This document shows, piece by piece, positions 15,834 through 23,031 of a stretch of DNA of 33,080 bases (the first letter of the stretch is position 1; each line of letters starts with the position of its first letter). The notes beneath the pieces are model-generated. The model searched no databases and was not told the DNA's origin. It saw nothing but the letters and a program-made list of their open reading frames with translations. The position numbers and the translations under genes are program-made. This DNA comes from Bordetella parapertussis. GTDB lineage: Bacteria; Pseudomonadota; Gammaproteobacteria; Burkholderiales; Burkholderiaceae_C. Location: assembly GCA_945878355.1 (NCBI GenBank), contig CAMCTC010000046.1, positions 1 to 33,080 on the forward strand. Direction: 5' to 3'.

Positions 15834-15847
15834 CCCCAGGTACACCT
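15814..15847 (+). promoter_or_regulatory. Strong 15-bp stem-loop over the urtD stop codon
   Basis: Perfect 15-bp arms (15814-15828 and 15833-15847) enclose the 4-base loop GTTA; the urtD stop TAG is at 15831-15833, spanning loop and stem. No T-run follows, so it is not a classical terminator. It could slow the ribosome or RNA polymerase, protect the urtABCD mRNA 3' end, or set the urtD:urtE ratio. The following bases to 15919 also hold a GC-rich inverted repeat (CCCCCT and AGGGGG, about 15871-15888). Confidence 0.6.
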
Positions 15848-15919
15848 TCGGTGGAACGCACCGCTCCCCCAGCCCCCTCCGGGAGGGGGCACCAGCATGA
15901 ATCTGAAAGCCGGCAACAG

Positions 15920-16624
15920 ATGCTCAGCGTCAACGGATTGAACCAGTACTACGGCGGTAGCCACATCCTGCGCAATGTCGGCTTCGAGGCGCGCATCGGC
16001 GAGGTGACGGTGGTGTTGGGCCGCAACGGCGTGGGCAAGACCACGCTGCTCAAGAGCTTGATGGGCGTGGTGCCGGTCAAGGCCGGCACGGTCACACTGG
16101 GCGGCGTGGACATCACCCGGGCCACGCCTTACGAGAGGGTTCGTCTGGGCGTGGGTTATGTGCCGCAGGGCCGTGAGATCTTCTCGCGCCTGACGGTCGA
16201 GGACAACCTGCGCATGGGCTTGGCGGTCAAGTCCGGCAGCAGCCCCATTCCGGCTGAATTGTTCGAGCTGTTCCCGGTTCTCAAGCAGATGATCAAGCGC
16301 CGCGGCGGTGACTTGTCGGGCGGTCAGCAGCAGCAGCTCGCGATCGCCCGCGCGCTGGCTGCTGCGCCCAAGCTGCTGATCCTCGACGAGCCCACCGAGG
16401 GCATACAGCCCAGCATCATCAAGGACATCGGCCGCGTGATCCGGATGCTGGCCGACTCGGGGCTGAACGGCCAGCGCATGGCGGTGGTCCTGGTCGAGCA
16501 GTATTACGACTTCGCCGCCGAGTTGGCCGACCAGTACCTGGTGATGGAGCGCGGCGAGGTCATCGCCCGCGGCCTCGGCCGCGACATGCAGGCCGATGGG
16601 GTTCGCGAGCGCGTCGCGATCTGA
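15920..16624 (+). CDS. urtE: Urea ABC transporter ATPase UrtE
   Basis: UrtE is the second ATPase of the urea transporter (LivF type). The ATG at 15920 gives 234 residues, the usual length. Motifs are Walker A LGRNGVGKTTLLKSLMGV, the Q-loop GYVPQGREIFSRLTVEDNLR, signature LSGGQQQQLAIARAL, Walker B PKLLILDEPTEGIQPSI and switch His replaced in context by LVEQYYDFAAELADQYLVM, as is normal for LivF/UrtE. The last 83 bases of the gene are the left end of a 383-bp direct repeat whose other copy lies at 27165. The operon ends here. In many related bacteria urease genes follow urtE; here an antitoxin gene and the accessory island come instead, and ureD is 13 kb away and inverted. Confidence 0.96.
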   Translation: MLSVNGLNQYYGGSHILRNVGFEARIGEVTVVLGRNGVGKTTLLKSLMGVVPVKAGTVTLGGVDITRATPYERVRLGVGYVPQGREIFSRLTVEDNLRMGLAVKSGSSPIPAELFELFPVLKQMIKRRGGDLSGGQQQQLAIARALAAAPKLLILDEPTEGIQPSIIKDIGRVIRMLADSGLNGQRMAVVLVEQYYDFAAELADQYLVMERGEVIARGLGRDMQADGVRERVAI

Positions 16625-16924
16625 TAGACCTAAAACATCCTTGACGCGGCCATCGCCCGACGGCGATCAGGCCTCGTCTTCTTCGCGCGGGGCTTGGCCG
16701 CCGCTGCGGCTCATCAGCTGGTCAAAGGCTTCCAAGTCGGCTCTGGCGATGCGCTCGGCGAAATAGGTTTCGGCCTGCATGATGGCCAGCTTCTCGGCCA
16801 CCGCGATGCAGACGAACTGGTTGATGCTGATGCCGTCCTGCTTGCTCAGGCGCTCGATGCCAGCGCGGATCGATCGGGGAAGTCTCAGGGGGTAGGTGCT
16901 CAGTTCGGTCATGACAGACTCCGC
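16542..16924. repeat. Left 383-bp direct repeat (urtE tail plus antitoxin gene)
   Basis: This stretch aligns without gaps to 27165-27547 with about 17 mismatches by eye. Four of them fall in the 246-base antitoxin gene, five in the urtE tail and the rest in the short gap. Left of 16542 urtE is intact. Right of 16924 the sequence departs abruptly and the toxin gene present beside the right copy is missing. The two copies bound an island of about 10.2 kb. Confidence 0.9.
16667..16912 (-). CDS. Ribbon-helix-helix (CopG-like) antitoxin, orphan copy
   Basis: This 81-residue protein starts at MTELSTYPLRLPRSIRAG and is a small CopG/HicB-like ribbon-helix-helix protein: a short beta strand (TYPLRLP), helix (RAGIERLSKQ), the turn DGISINQFV, then a helix (IAVAEKLAIM). 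The tail is acidic (PREEDEA). It is nearly identical to the copy at 27290-27535, with three amino-acid changes. In that copy a PIN-domain toxin gene precedes it and overlaps by four bases. Here the toxin gene is absent because sequence homology stops 12 bases upstream of the start codon. It could still neutralise the remote toxin or repress its promoter. It converges on urtE with 42 bases between stops. Confidence 0.8.
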   Translation of the reverse strand: MTELSTYPLRLPRSIRAGIERLSKQDGISINQFVCIAVAEKLAIMQAETYFAERIARADLEAFDQLMSRSGGQAPREEDEA

Positions 16925-16945
16925 CAACGCATTTGCCCTGCCGGG
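16919..16945. repeat. 27-bp M48 protease gene fragment at the island's left edge
   Basis: These 27 bases are identical to 19507-19533, which lie inside the M48 protease remnant (encoding part of SANAFALPG). Here they abut the end of the 383-bp repeat with a few bases of overlap and are followed by unrelated DNA. The two direct copies therefore flank the flavocytochrome module at 17401-19284. Confidence 0.85.
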
Positions 16946-17400
16946 CAGTCTGATCGTGCACGGTGAAACGGCGTCGGCGCGAAGGCGCTGAGGTGGTGCG
17001 CAAGCACCAACTTGGAATCTAGCTCAATCGCCCACGATCAGCCTGAAATGGACTGTCTAGGGGCTGGAATTGGCGCCGGTTTTGGGGTGATTTTTCTTCA
17101 AGTTTGAACCCCCCGCCAGGCCGCCGGAGGCACCCCGACTGGGCATGAGTTCATGGCTCGGTCCAGGGCGCTTGACGGCCGCCGCGGCGAAGGGGTTCAT
17201 GGCAAATCGGCGCTGCCGTCATCTCGCATCGAGCGGTTGCCGTCTCAGATTTGGATCGGCGCCAACAGTTGAAATGCTCATCCGTCGTCGAACGGGTGCA
17301 CGACAACGCCTTCGGCCCGACCGCGCGCCCCTGGCAGGGCACGCGCGGACCAGGCCGGTCCGGGCAGGGCGCGCCCGGGGCTCCAGCCGGACGCCGAAAC
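16946..17400. other. 455-base stretch without a recognised gene
   Basis: Both strands were read in all frames and no protein family, RNA gene or repeat was recognised apart from the 27-bp protease piece at its left. Short open frames exist but have no ribosome site and no recognisable motif. A relatively T-rich patch lies around 17080-17108. The stretch ends at the stop codon of the flavoprotein gene. It may be degraded mobile-element DNA. Confidence 0.5.
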
Positions 17401-18702
17401 TCAGGCGAAAGTGTCACCCATGAGGGTTGCGAACCACTTCTCCATGTCCTCGTAGTTGCCTGTGGTGGCGCTGGTGGCTACCCTGGGCTGGGTGACACCG
17501 TTCTCGGTCGACGGCACCATCACGCCGTTGGCGTACTGGTAGACGGCCGACAGCCAGGTGGCCCGGGCACTGGTCAGGGGCGTGTAGCAGGCTGAGTTGA
17601 GCACCGGCGACGTCTCTTCCAGCGCGTACAGGCTGCCCTTGAGCGCGTTCACGATGGCGTTGGCGCAGGTCTTGGCCTCCTGGTTGCCGATATGTCCCGC
17701 CTTGGGCATGCCCGAGATGCAGGCATCGCCGATGACGTGGATGCCGGGCTTGAGGGTCGATTCGTAGGTCAGCAGGTTCACCGGGGCAAACTTGCCGTTG
17801 AGCAGGCCCGAGCCGGCCAGCAGGCCCGGGGCGCGCTGCGGCGGTATCGGGTTGAGCACTGCGGCAGCGACCGCATCGGTGGCGCCGTTGCGCGTGTAGG
17901 TGACGTTGTGGGCACCGGCCACCAGCTGCAGCTGGGTCACCGTGCAGCCGGAGCGGTAGTCGACCCGGTAGCCGTAGGCACCGTTGAACGCATTCTGGAA
18001 GTTGGCCTTCTGGGCCTGGATCTCCAGATTGGCGTCGAGCACCACCACCTTGCTGTTGGGCTTGCGGCTTCGCAACCAGTCCGCGATCACGCAGGCCCGC
18101 TCGTAAGGGCCGGGCGGGCAGCGGAAGGGCGCCAGCGGCACGGTGATGACCACGTTCTGCCAGTCCGGCATGGCCAGCAGCTGGCTGCGCAGCAGCGTGG
18201 TCTGGGCGCCGGCCTTCCAGGCGTGCGGCACGATGCTGTCGTACTGGCTGGCGCTGGTCATGCCGGGCATGAGGTCGAAGTCCACGCCCGGCGCCAGCAC
18301 CAGGCGGTCGTAGGTCAGGACGGCACTCCCGGCAGCCGTTTCATAGGTGACCGACTTGTTGATGTCATCGATGCCCGTGACCATGCCCTGGATGCGCTGG
18401 ACGCCGTACTTGGTGGTCAGCGCGGTGTACGAGTAGACCAACGAGTTGACGGACGCGCGTTTGCCGGTGACGACCTCGTTGCTCAGGATGTTGGACACGT
18501 ACGAGGCGTCCTTCTCGATCAGGACCACGCTGATCTCGCCCTTGCTCCACAGGCGGATGAACTTGGCCACGGCGGCACCGGCCATGCCGCCGCCGACCAC
18601 CACCACGCTGAAGGAAGCCGCACGAGCAGCGAATGGGATGAGCCCAGCGCCGAGGGTCAGGCCCGCGGCTGCCGTGGATTGGATGAATTGACGACGTTTC
18701 AT
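17401..18702 (-). CDS. fccB: FAD-dependent sulfide dehydrogenase-like flavoprotein (FccB/SoxF type)
   Basis: This 433-residue protein resembles the flavoprotein subunit of flavocytochrome c sulfide dehydrogenase, which oxidises sulfide in the periplasm and passes electrons to a cytochrome c partner. A Tat signal (MKRRQFIQSTAAAG) is followed by a dinucleotide fold FSVVVVGGGMAGAAVAKFI (residues 31-49). Cys195 in PFRCPPGPYERACV is the family's conserved cysteine. Cys328 in VIGDACISGMPKAGHIGNQ matches the second, so the redox pair is present. GVDFDLMPG and the C-terminal FCSD-type dimer domain also fit. The start at 18702 has GAGAGG upstream. It lies 9 bases after the cytochrome gene, so the two form an operon. 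The substrate could be another sulfur compound. Confidence 0.85.
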   Translation of the reverse strand: MKRRQFIQSTAAAGLTLGAGLIPFAARAASFSVVVVGGGMAGAAVAKFIRLWSKGEISVVLIEKDASYVSNILSNEVVTGKRASVNSLVYSYTALTTKYGVQRIQGMVTGIDDINKSVTYETAAGSAVLTYDRLVLAPGVDFDLMPGMTSASQYDSIVPHAWKAGAQTTLLRSQLLAMPDWQNVVITVPLAPFRCPPGPYERACVIADWLRSRKPNSKVVVLDANLEIQAQKANFQNAFNGAYGYRVDYRSGCTVTQLQLVAGAHNVTYTRNGATDAVAAAVLNPIPPQRAPGLLAGSGLLNGKFAPVNLLTYESTLKPGIHVIGDACISGMPKAGHIGNQEAKTCANAIVNALKGSLYALEETSPVLNSACYTPLTSARATWLSAVYQYANGVMVPSTENGVTQPRVATSATTGNYEDMEKWFATLMGDTFA

Positions 18703-18711
18703 GGGGACCTC

Positions 18712-19284
18712 TCAACGCACGCTGGCGAAGTAACTGGCGATGGACTTCAGCTGGGCATCGGTGAAGCCCATGGCGTGCGCGGCCATGATGCCGCTGGCGT
18801 CTTCCTTGCCGCTGGCAAACTCACGCAGCTCGCCATAGATCTCGTTGGCGCTCTTGCCGGCCAGGCGGTCGAATCCGCCGGTGCCGTTGGTGCCGTGGCA
18901 CTGGAAGCAGTTGCTGGCCAGCAGGCGGCCGCTCAGCGCTCCCGTGGGCGTGGCGGCCGCGGGAGGAGTCGAGGTCATCGCAGACGTCACGTCCACCTTG
19001 ACCTTCGCGTCCGACCTCTCGTCCTTGAACTTGACTTCCGCCCTGCCGGCCGCGCTGCCGCTGATGCGGTAGGTCGAGGCATCGACCCGGGTCACGCTGA
19101 CGACAGCGGGGCTGGAATTCCTCACCGCCAAGGTGCCCGACACCTTGGCAACCGTGACCGTTCGTGACTCTCCGGACGCCATGGAGACGGACTTGGACGA
19201 GACCGTGACCGCCCAGGCCGAGCCCGAGGCGAGCAGACCCATGGCAAGGAACCACTGTCCGACAGTACTTTTGACTACCCTCAT
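18712..19284 (-). CDS. Class I cytochrome c with N-terminal beta-rich domain (FccA-like)
   Basis: The ATG at 19284 has AGGGG about six bases upstream and gives 190 residues; a longer frame upstream is rejected because it lacks a signal sequence. A signal peptide ends at GSAWA (residue 25). Residues 26-100 are Ser/Thr/Val-rich, alternating strands (VTVSSKSVSMASGESRTVTV onward), resembling a bacterial Ig-like or pilus-assembly-N type domain. A Pro/Ala/Thr linker follows. The haem motif is CFQCH (126-130), with a candidate axial Met at about 167 (SGIMAAHAMGF) and a c553-like ending. It is the likely electron acceptor of the flavoprotein that follows 9 bases downstream. A beta-domain in front of the FccA cytochrome is unusual. 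Confidence 0.8.
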   Translation of the reverse strand: MRVVKSTVGQWFLAMGLLASGSAWAVTVSSKSVSMASGESRTVTVAKVSGTLAVRNSSPAVVSVTRVDASTYRISGSAAGRAEVKFKDERSDAKVKVDVTSAMTSTPPAAATPTGALSGRLLASNCFQCHGTNGTGGFDRLAGKSANEIYGELREFASGKEDASGIMAAHAMGFTDAQLKSIASYFASVR

Positions 19285-19442
19285 CTGAAACCCCTTCTTC
19301 GATAGACTGCGACGGAACGTCACGTTGCCAGGCCAGCTCCGTCCGGCCGTTGTGGCTTGCGGCCACGCCTGGTTCATGCAAAGAGACGACATCGTTATCG
19401 ACCGGGAACCCTGTGCACTCGGTTGAGTTTGCGCGGTGAAGA

Positions 19443-19457
19443 TTAAGATCTTCTTAA
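19443..19457 (-). promoter_or_regulatory. Short inverted repeat upstream of the cytochrome-flavoprotein operon
   Basis: TTAAG and CTTAA arms enclose ATCTT in an AT-rich patch about 160 bases upstream of the cytochrome start, in otherwise GC-rich DNA. It could be an operator or part of the promoter of the fcc-like operon. No regulator is adjacent. The evidence is composition and symmetry only. Confidence 0.25.
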
Positions 19458-19483
19458 CCCGAGTTTCACGGTCGTAAGCGGCT

Positions 19484-19672
19484 GTGACTGGGCTGGACCG
19501 CTCGTTCTCCGCCAACGCATTTGCCCTGCCGGGTGGCTACGTCTATTTGACGCGCGGCATCATGGCTTGCATGGACAGTGAGGCTGATCTGGCGGGTGTC
19601 ATCGGGCACGAAATCGGACACCTTACTGCGCGCCACGGGGCCCAGCGTGCCACCAGTGAGCAGAACGGGGGC
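19484..19672 (+). pseudogene. M48 family metalloprotease, internal fragment
   Basis: Translation gives LDRSFSANAFALPGGYVYLT followed by RGIMACMDSEADLAGVIGHE and IGHLTARHGAQRATSEQ. This is the M48 (BepA/LoiP-like) core with the zinc-binding HEIGH motif and the family's NAFALPGG loop. Both ends are missing: there is no signal or upstream domain, and the frame runs after about 60 residues into unrelated sequence. It cannot be a working protease. Its 5' part shares 27 identical bases with 16919-16945. It appears to be a relic interrupted by the insertions that built the island. Confidence 0.85.
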
Positions 19673-19674
19673 CG

Positions 19675-19833
19675 GTGCCGGACAACCAGACGCGCGCCGA
19701 CGCCGAGGCGCTGTACCCGCAGTTGGTGGCGCGCTATGCCGCGCCGGGGCTGCGCCCGCCGTTCAACCTGGCGGCGTGGGGCGCGGCGGGCTTCAGCGAG
19801 GCCGAACTGGTCGACCTGGCGCGCAAAGCCTGA
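19675..19833 (+). pseudogene. Unidentified 3' gene remnant
   Basis: An in-frame segment ending at a TGA at 19831-19833 encodes about 52 residues (ADAEALYPQLVARYAAPG, then RPPFNLAAWGAAGFSEAELV). It looks like the C-terminal tail of a larger protein joined to the M48 fragment. A faint resemblance to the tail of DUF455/ferritin-like proteins was noted, but this is not secure. No ribosome site precedes it. It converges on the nucleotidyltransferase gene, whose stop is 18 bases further. Confidence 0.4.
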
Positions 19834-19851
19834 GCCGCGCTGCGGTGCCGA

Positions 19852-21021
19852 TCACTGCGGCGCTGGCGCCACCACCGCTTCGTCGTCGCGCATCTGCTGG
19901 CGTTGCAAGCGCCACTTGCGCCACAAGTGCGGCAGCAACAGCTGCAGCGGCATGCGGCGGCCGTGGTGGCGCGCCAGCAGCAGCGTGGCCGCCAGTTCCC
20001 GGCGCAGCGCAGGCGGGTCGTCCGGCTCACTGGGCATCAACACCAGCGCCAGCACCGGCAGCAGCCAGGCCCGTTGCAGCGCGCCGGGTCCGGCCCGGCC
20101 GATGGCGCTGATGGTCCACAACGGCACCGGCGTGCCCAGCCAGCGCGTCGTGAAGTGGCAGGCCAGCGCCAGCGGTTCGGCCAGGCCGAGTTCGGTCGCG
20201 CGCGCCGTCAGCCGACGCCAGAAGTTCTGCTGCGCGCTGAAATGGCGCAGCAAGCTGTCGAGGTCGACCAGATCGCGCACCCGGTCCAGCAGTTCGGAAT
20301 CGAAGAACAAGTGCGCCGCGCTGTGCAGCACCTGATCGACCGGGTCCAGCACCTGCCAACCGGACAACTGCGATCCCACCAGCCAGGCGATGAGCCGGTC
20401 GGCGTCCACCGGTGCGTGACCCACCGCCGGCAGGATGTTGTGGTGCAGGTCGAGCTCGAGCGGGATCAGTGGATGCGTCATCGGTGGAGCCTCATGGCTC
20501 CACTCGTGGTAATAGCGCTGATCATGGGCGTCCAGCACGGTCTCGGACCATCCGGCCGCGACAAGTCGGGACTGCGCATCGGCCAGGTGTGCCCTTGGCA
20601 CCAGGATGTCCAGATCGGACGGCAGGCGACCGCGCGCGATGGCCAGGCCCTGCGCAACATAGGCCGCCCCTTTGAGCAGGACCCGCGGATAAGGCGCGTC
20701 CGCCAGCACCGTGGCGACACGCTCGATGGTCCAGCGCATCGCCGCGCTGCGGCTGCGCGACAAGTGTTGCTCGGCCACCAGATGGCGGCGCGCAGGTGCG
20801 GGCACACTGGACAGCAAGCCGGCAGCGTCGATCGCCTCGGCCAGCCTGGCCAGCAGGCGCAGGCGGCGCGACAGTCGCACCACCCGCTGCCAATCGGCCA
20901 GCGACCAGCCCAGCGCAAGTTCAGGCCGACGCAGCGCCTGCAGCCAGGCCAAGGCCGACGGCGGCTGGAACATCCGCTCGTCTATCGCGAGATTCCGGTC
21001 GGGAGAGATGTCGGGCGTCAT
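19852..21021 (-). CDS. Nucleotidyltransferase family protein (NTP_transf_5 type)
   Basis: This 389-residue protein has the uncharacterised NTP_transf_5 nucleotidyltransferase fold. Residues 114-145 hold VLLKGAAYV, then GRLPSDLDILVP, the catalytic pattern (a GS-like start and the DxD metal-binding pair). ELDLHHNILP further on may supply the third acidic residue. The C-terminal half is helical, with conserved HSAAHLFFDSELLDRVRDL. The ATG at 21021 overlaps the stop of the HprK-like gene (ATGA), so it is translationally coupled and is the last gene of a four-gene operon. In lasso-peptide clusters, related nucleotidyltransferases sit beside HprK-like kinases. Its acceptor here (protein, peptide or small molecule) is unknown. 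Confidence 0.85.
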   Translation of the reverse strand: MTPDISPDRNLAIDERMFQPPSALAWLQALRRPELALGWSLADWQRVVRLSRRLRLLARLAEAIDAAGLLSSVPAPARRHLVAEQHLSRSRSAAMRWTIERVATVLADAPYPRVLLKGAAYVAQGLAIARGRLPSDLDILVPRAHLADAQSRLVAAGWSETVLDAHDQRYYHEWSHEAPPMTHPLIPLELDLHHNILPAVGHAPVDADRLIAWLVGSQLSGWQVLDPVDQVLHSAAHLFFDSELLDRVRDLVDLDSLLRHFSAQQNFWRRLTARATELGLAEPLALACHFTTRWLGTPVPLWTISAIGRAGPGALQRAWLLPVLALVLMPSEPDDPPALRRELAATLLLARHHGRRMPLQLLLPHLWRKWRLQRQQMRDDEAVVAPAPQ

Positions 21022-21992
21022 GGTGCGGTCTGCCCGTGGCGCTCGCGCACCTGGGTCCAGATGGCGTCGATCGCTGCCAAGGCTTCGCCCAAGTCGCTGT
21101 ACACCAGTTGCCAGCCCGGGCAGCGCTGCACCATGCCGACCACCGCCCGAAACGCGGTCGCACCCAGCACACCGTAATTGAAGGCATTGAAGGCCAGCGC
21201 CGGGAACAGGCGGTTCGGCGGCAGGAGTTCCAGCCGGGTCGGGCTGCCGGCCTGCCACTTGGGCAGCACGAAGGCACCGGGACTGGCTGGCTGATGGCGC
21301 CGCGCCACCGAGTCGGGCAAGGCGGCCAAGTGGGCGACGTTGCCCTTGCGGGTCTTTGGAAACTCCGGTCCGAAAGACGCGTCGGGCGCAAAACGGCGAA
21401 GCACGCCGATCGACTGATTCTTCAGCGCCACCGGCTTGAGCATGGCGCGGAAAACACCGCTGTCGGGATCGAAGGCGCCGAACTCGTCGGACAACAGGCG
21501 CCAGCCGCGCTGCGACAGCGCCGCGGTCAAGGTGCTCTTTCCCGAGCCGGGCAAAGCCGGCATCACCAGCGCCAAGCCGTCGCGCTCGACCACGCCAGCG
21601 TGCAGCAGCAGCAAGTGGTTGAGGCGCTGGCCGATCAGCCAGTTGCAGCCCCATTCAAACAGCGGCAGCGGGCTGTCGGCGGGAAAGGGATCGAAGGGGC
21701 GTCGACCGTCGCTGAACAATTCGACCTGGGGCCGGGCCCAACGCCGCAGGCCGGCAGGGCGAGCGATGCGCACCTGGCAGTCAGACCAGTCGGCGTGGGG
21801 GACAAACGGAAACGCCGGGTAGGCTTGCTGCAGTTGCCGGGCCAGTACCCGGCTGTCGCTGCGCACCTGCAGCGTCGCAGCGCCGACGTCCAGCCACAGA
21901 CCGCCCCGGCTGAGCGCGCGGTACAACTCGGTCAGATCGACACCGGCCAACGGACGACCCGCAGACTGCGCCCCGACGTCGATCGGCGTCAC
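21018..21992 (-). CDS. HprK-related kinase (HPr-rel-A type)
   Basis: A GTG at 21992, overlapping the stop of the upstream PqqD-like gene (GTGA), gives 324 residues. Residues 145-154 form a P-loop (PALPGSGKST), followed by TLTAALSQRGWRLLSDEFGAFD, the HPr kinase/phosphorylase arrangement where the acidic pair after the loop is catalytic. The region before it (GRRPFDPFPADSPLPLFEWG) and after it (KPVALKNQSIGVLRRFAPD) fits the HprK-related kinase A family known from HPr-rel-A gene sets in exosortase-type bacteria. No HPr protein is nearby, so the phosphorylated target is probably the secreted partner, a peptide or a sugar. In paeninodin-type lasso clusters a related kinase phosphorylates the precursor peptide. 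Confidence 0.85.
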   Translation of the reverse strand: MTPIDVGAQSAGRPLAGVDLTELYRALSRGGLWLDVGAATLQVRSDSRVLARQLQQAYPAFPFVPHADWSDCQVRIARPAGLRRWARPQVELFSDGRRPFDPFPADSPLPLFEWGCNWLIGQRLNHLLLLHAGVVERDGLALVMPALPGSGKSTLTAALSQRGWRLLSDEFGAFDPDSGVFRAMLKPVALKNQSIGVLRRFAPDASFGPEFPKTRKGNVAHLAALPDSVARRHQPASPGAFVLPKWQAGSPTRLELLPPNRLFPALAFNAFNYGVLGATAFRAVVGMVQRCPGWQLVYSDLGEALAAIDAIWTQVRERHGQTAP

Positions 21993-22276
21993 GACTGTGG
22001 CGTGCCGGCGCCAGCATGGCGGCGCAGCAGTCCGGAACCGATCAAACTCGGCCAGTGGGTCTCGAGCATCGCCGCCAATTGCTCGGCGGGCAGACCGCAG
22101 TCGAGCGCCAGCGCCGCGCTCACCGCATCCAGGTCGGCCGGGCCGTCTCGCAGGCATTCGAGGATCGCCGCACTCTCGTCGTTGAGCAAGGCAGTTTCAC
22201 CACTGATCGGACTGAAAGCCGCCCAGACATCGCCCAAGGGCGCGAGTTCGAGGCCCTCCACCAGCGCAAAGCGCAT
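21989..22276 (-). CDS. PqqD-like peptide chaperone (HPr-rel-A type)
   Basis: The ATG at 22276 gives 95 residues. The sequence FSPISGETALLNDESAAILECL is the PqqD pattern, a small winged-helix fold (RiPP recognition element) that binds leader peptides or substrates and presents them to modifying enzymes. The second half (LDAVSAALALDCGLPAEQLA) is helical, as in PqqD. The stop overlaps the GTG start of the kinase gene, and the upstream secreted-protein gene ends 20 bases before the start, so all four genes are probably one transcript. No PQQ synthesis genes are present, so a PQQ role is unlikely. A GTG or TTG start slightly upstream cannot be excluded. Confidence 0.75.
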   Translation of the reverse strand: MRFALVEGLELAPLGDVWAAFSPISGETALLNDESAAILECLRDGPADLDAVSAALALDCGLPAEQLAAMLETHWPSLIGSGLLRRHAGAGTPQS

Positions 22277-22296
22277 CGGCTGCCAACCGGCCGGGA

Positions 22297-22887
22297 TCAA
22301 CGGATGAACGAAGTCCAGCAGGACTGCGAAACCGAGTTCCCTGTGTAGCCGGCGTTGTACGTACCGATGCCGATGATCTGGCCACTGGCGTCGACCAGCA
22401 CCGAATACCATCTGCTGACACTTGCGTAGACACCATTCATACCGTTGACTGGAGAGTTGTAGATCGTCCCTGCGCTGGCCCCAGTGCCCGACTCCACGCA
22501 CAAGAACTTGCCCGCGACGATCCAGTTGTTCTTGATTCCGGACTTGAGCCCTGCGACGTTGGCCACGGCGACGATATCGGCATGACTGACCCAATAGCTG
22601 CGTGTCTTGTTGCTGCCGTTGGGCAGAAAGCTGCTGGCCTGCACCCGAAGCCAACCCGTGGTGGTGCTGGGTTGGCTGGTGACAAAGTCCTGAGGGTCCG
22701 CCTCCGAAGCCGCCGACCGGGCCATGCACGCCCCTGTCGAGGTCGCTGCCATCGCACCGCCGCTGAACAAGGTCAGTGCGGCCGGTGCCGCAAAGCTCCC
22801 CTTGATCAGGCGCCGTCTCGCGCTGACATGCTCTTCGGTACCTTGCAATTGGTCGGCCAAATCACCCTCCTGCGCGTCTTTTGACAT
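22297..22887 (-). CDS. Tat-signal secreted protein, first gene of the HprK/PqqD operon
   Basis: The ATG at 22887 (MSKDAQEGDLADQLQGTEEH) gives 196 residues; an in-frame ATG at 22923 is possible. A charged N-terminal region of about 30 residues precedes a twin-arginine-like signal (ARRRLIKGSFAAPAALTLFSGGAMA), so the protein is probably exported with a long leader. The mature part has three cysteines (ACMARS, FLCVES, QSCWTS), many Ser/Gly/Asn and a C-terminus rich in aromatic and Gly residues (TYNAGYTGNSVSQSCWTSF). No family was recognised and no PEP-CTERM sorting tail is present. Its place at the head of the operon makes it the candidate substrate of the kinase and nucleotidyltransferase, with PqqD-like binding of the charged leader. 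That is inference. Confidence 0.7.
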   Translation of the reverse strand: MSKDAQEGDLADQLQGTEEHVSARRRLIKGSFAAPAALTLFSGGAMAATSTGACMARSAASEADPQDFVTSQPSTTTGWLRVQASSFLPNGSNKTRSYWVSHADIVAVANVAGLKSGIKNNWIVAGKFLCVESGTGASAGTIYNSPVNGMNGVYASVSRWYSVLVDASGQIIGIGTYNAGYTGNSVSQSCWTSFIR

Positions 22888-23031
22888 TTGATAAAGTATC
22901 TCAGCCTTGGAGCAGCCCACCATCCGCTCAGATCGGGGGTTAAATGTTATTTTCGGTCGTTTTGCATACGCGACGCCCGCAATACGGAGCGCAGCACGGC
23001 GGCGCCGGACAGCGCGCCGCGCCGGGTCCGC

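Noticed and set aside
17692..19167. A 491-codon plus-strand frame opposite the flavoprotein and cytochrome genes
   Set aside because: Antisense shadow: the minus strand carries Tat signal, FAD motif and CxxCH.
20796..22307. A 503-codon plus-strand frame opposite the kinase and nucleotidyltransferase genes
   Set aside because: Arg/Gln/Ala-rich shadow; the minus-strand genes overlap by four bases like a real operon.
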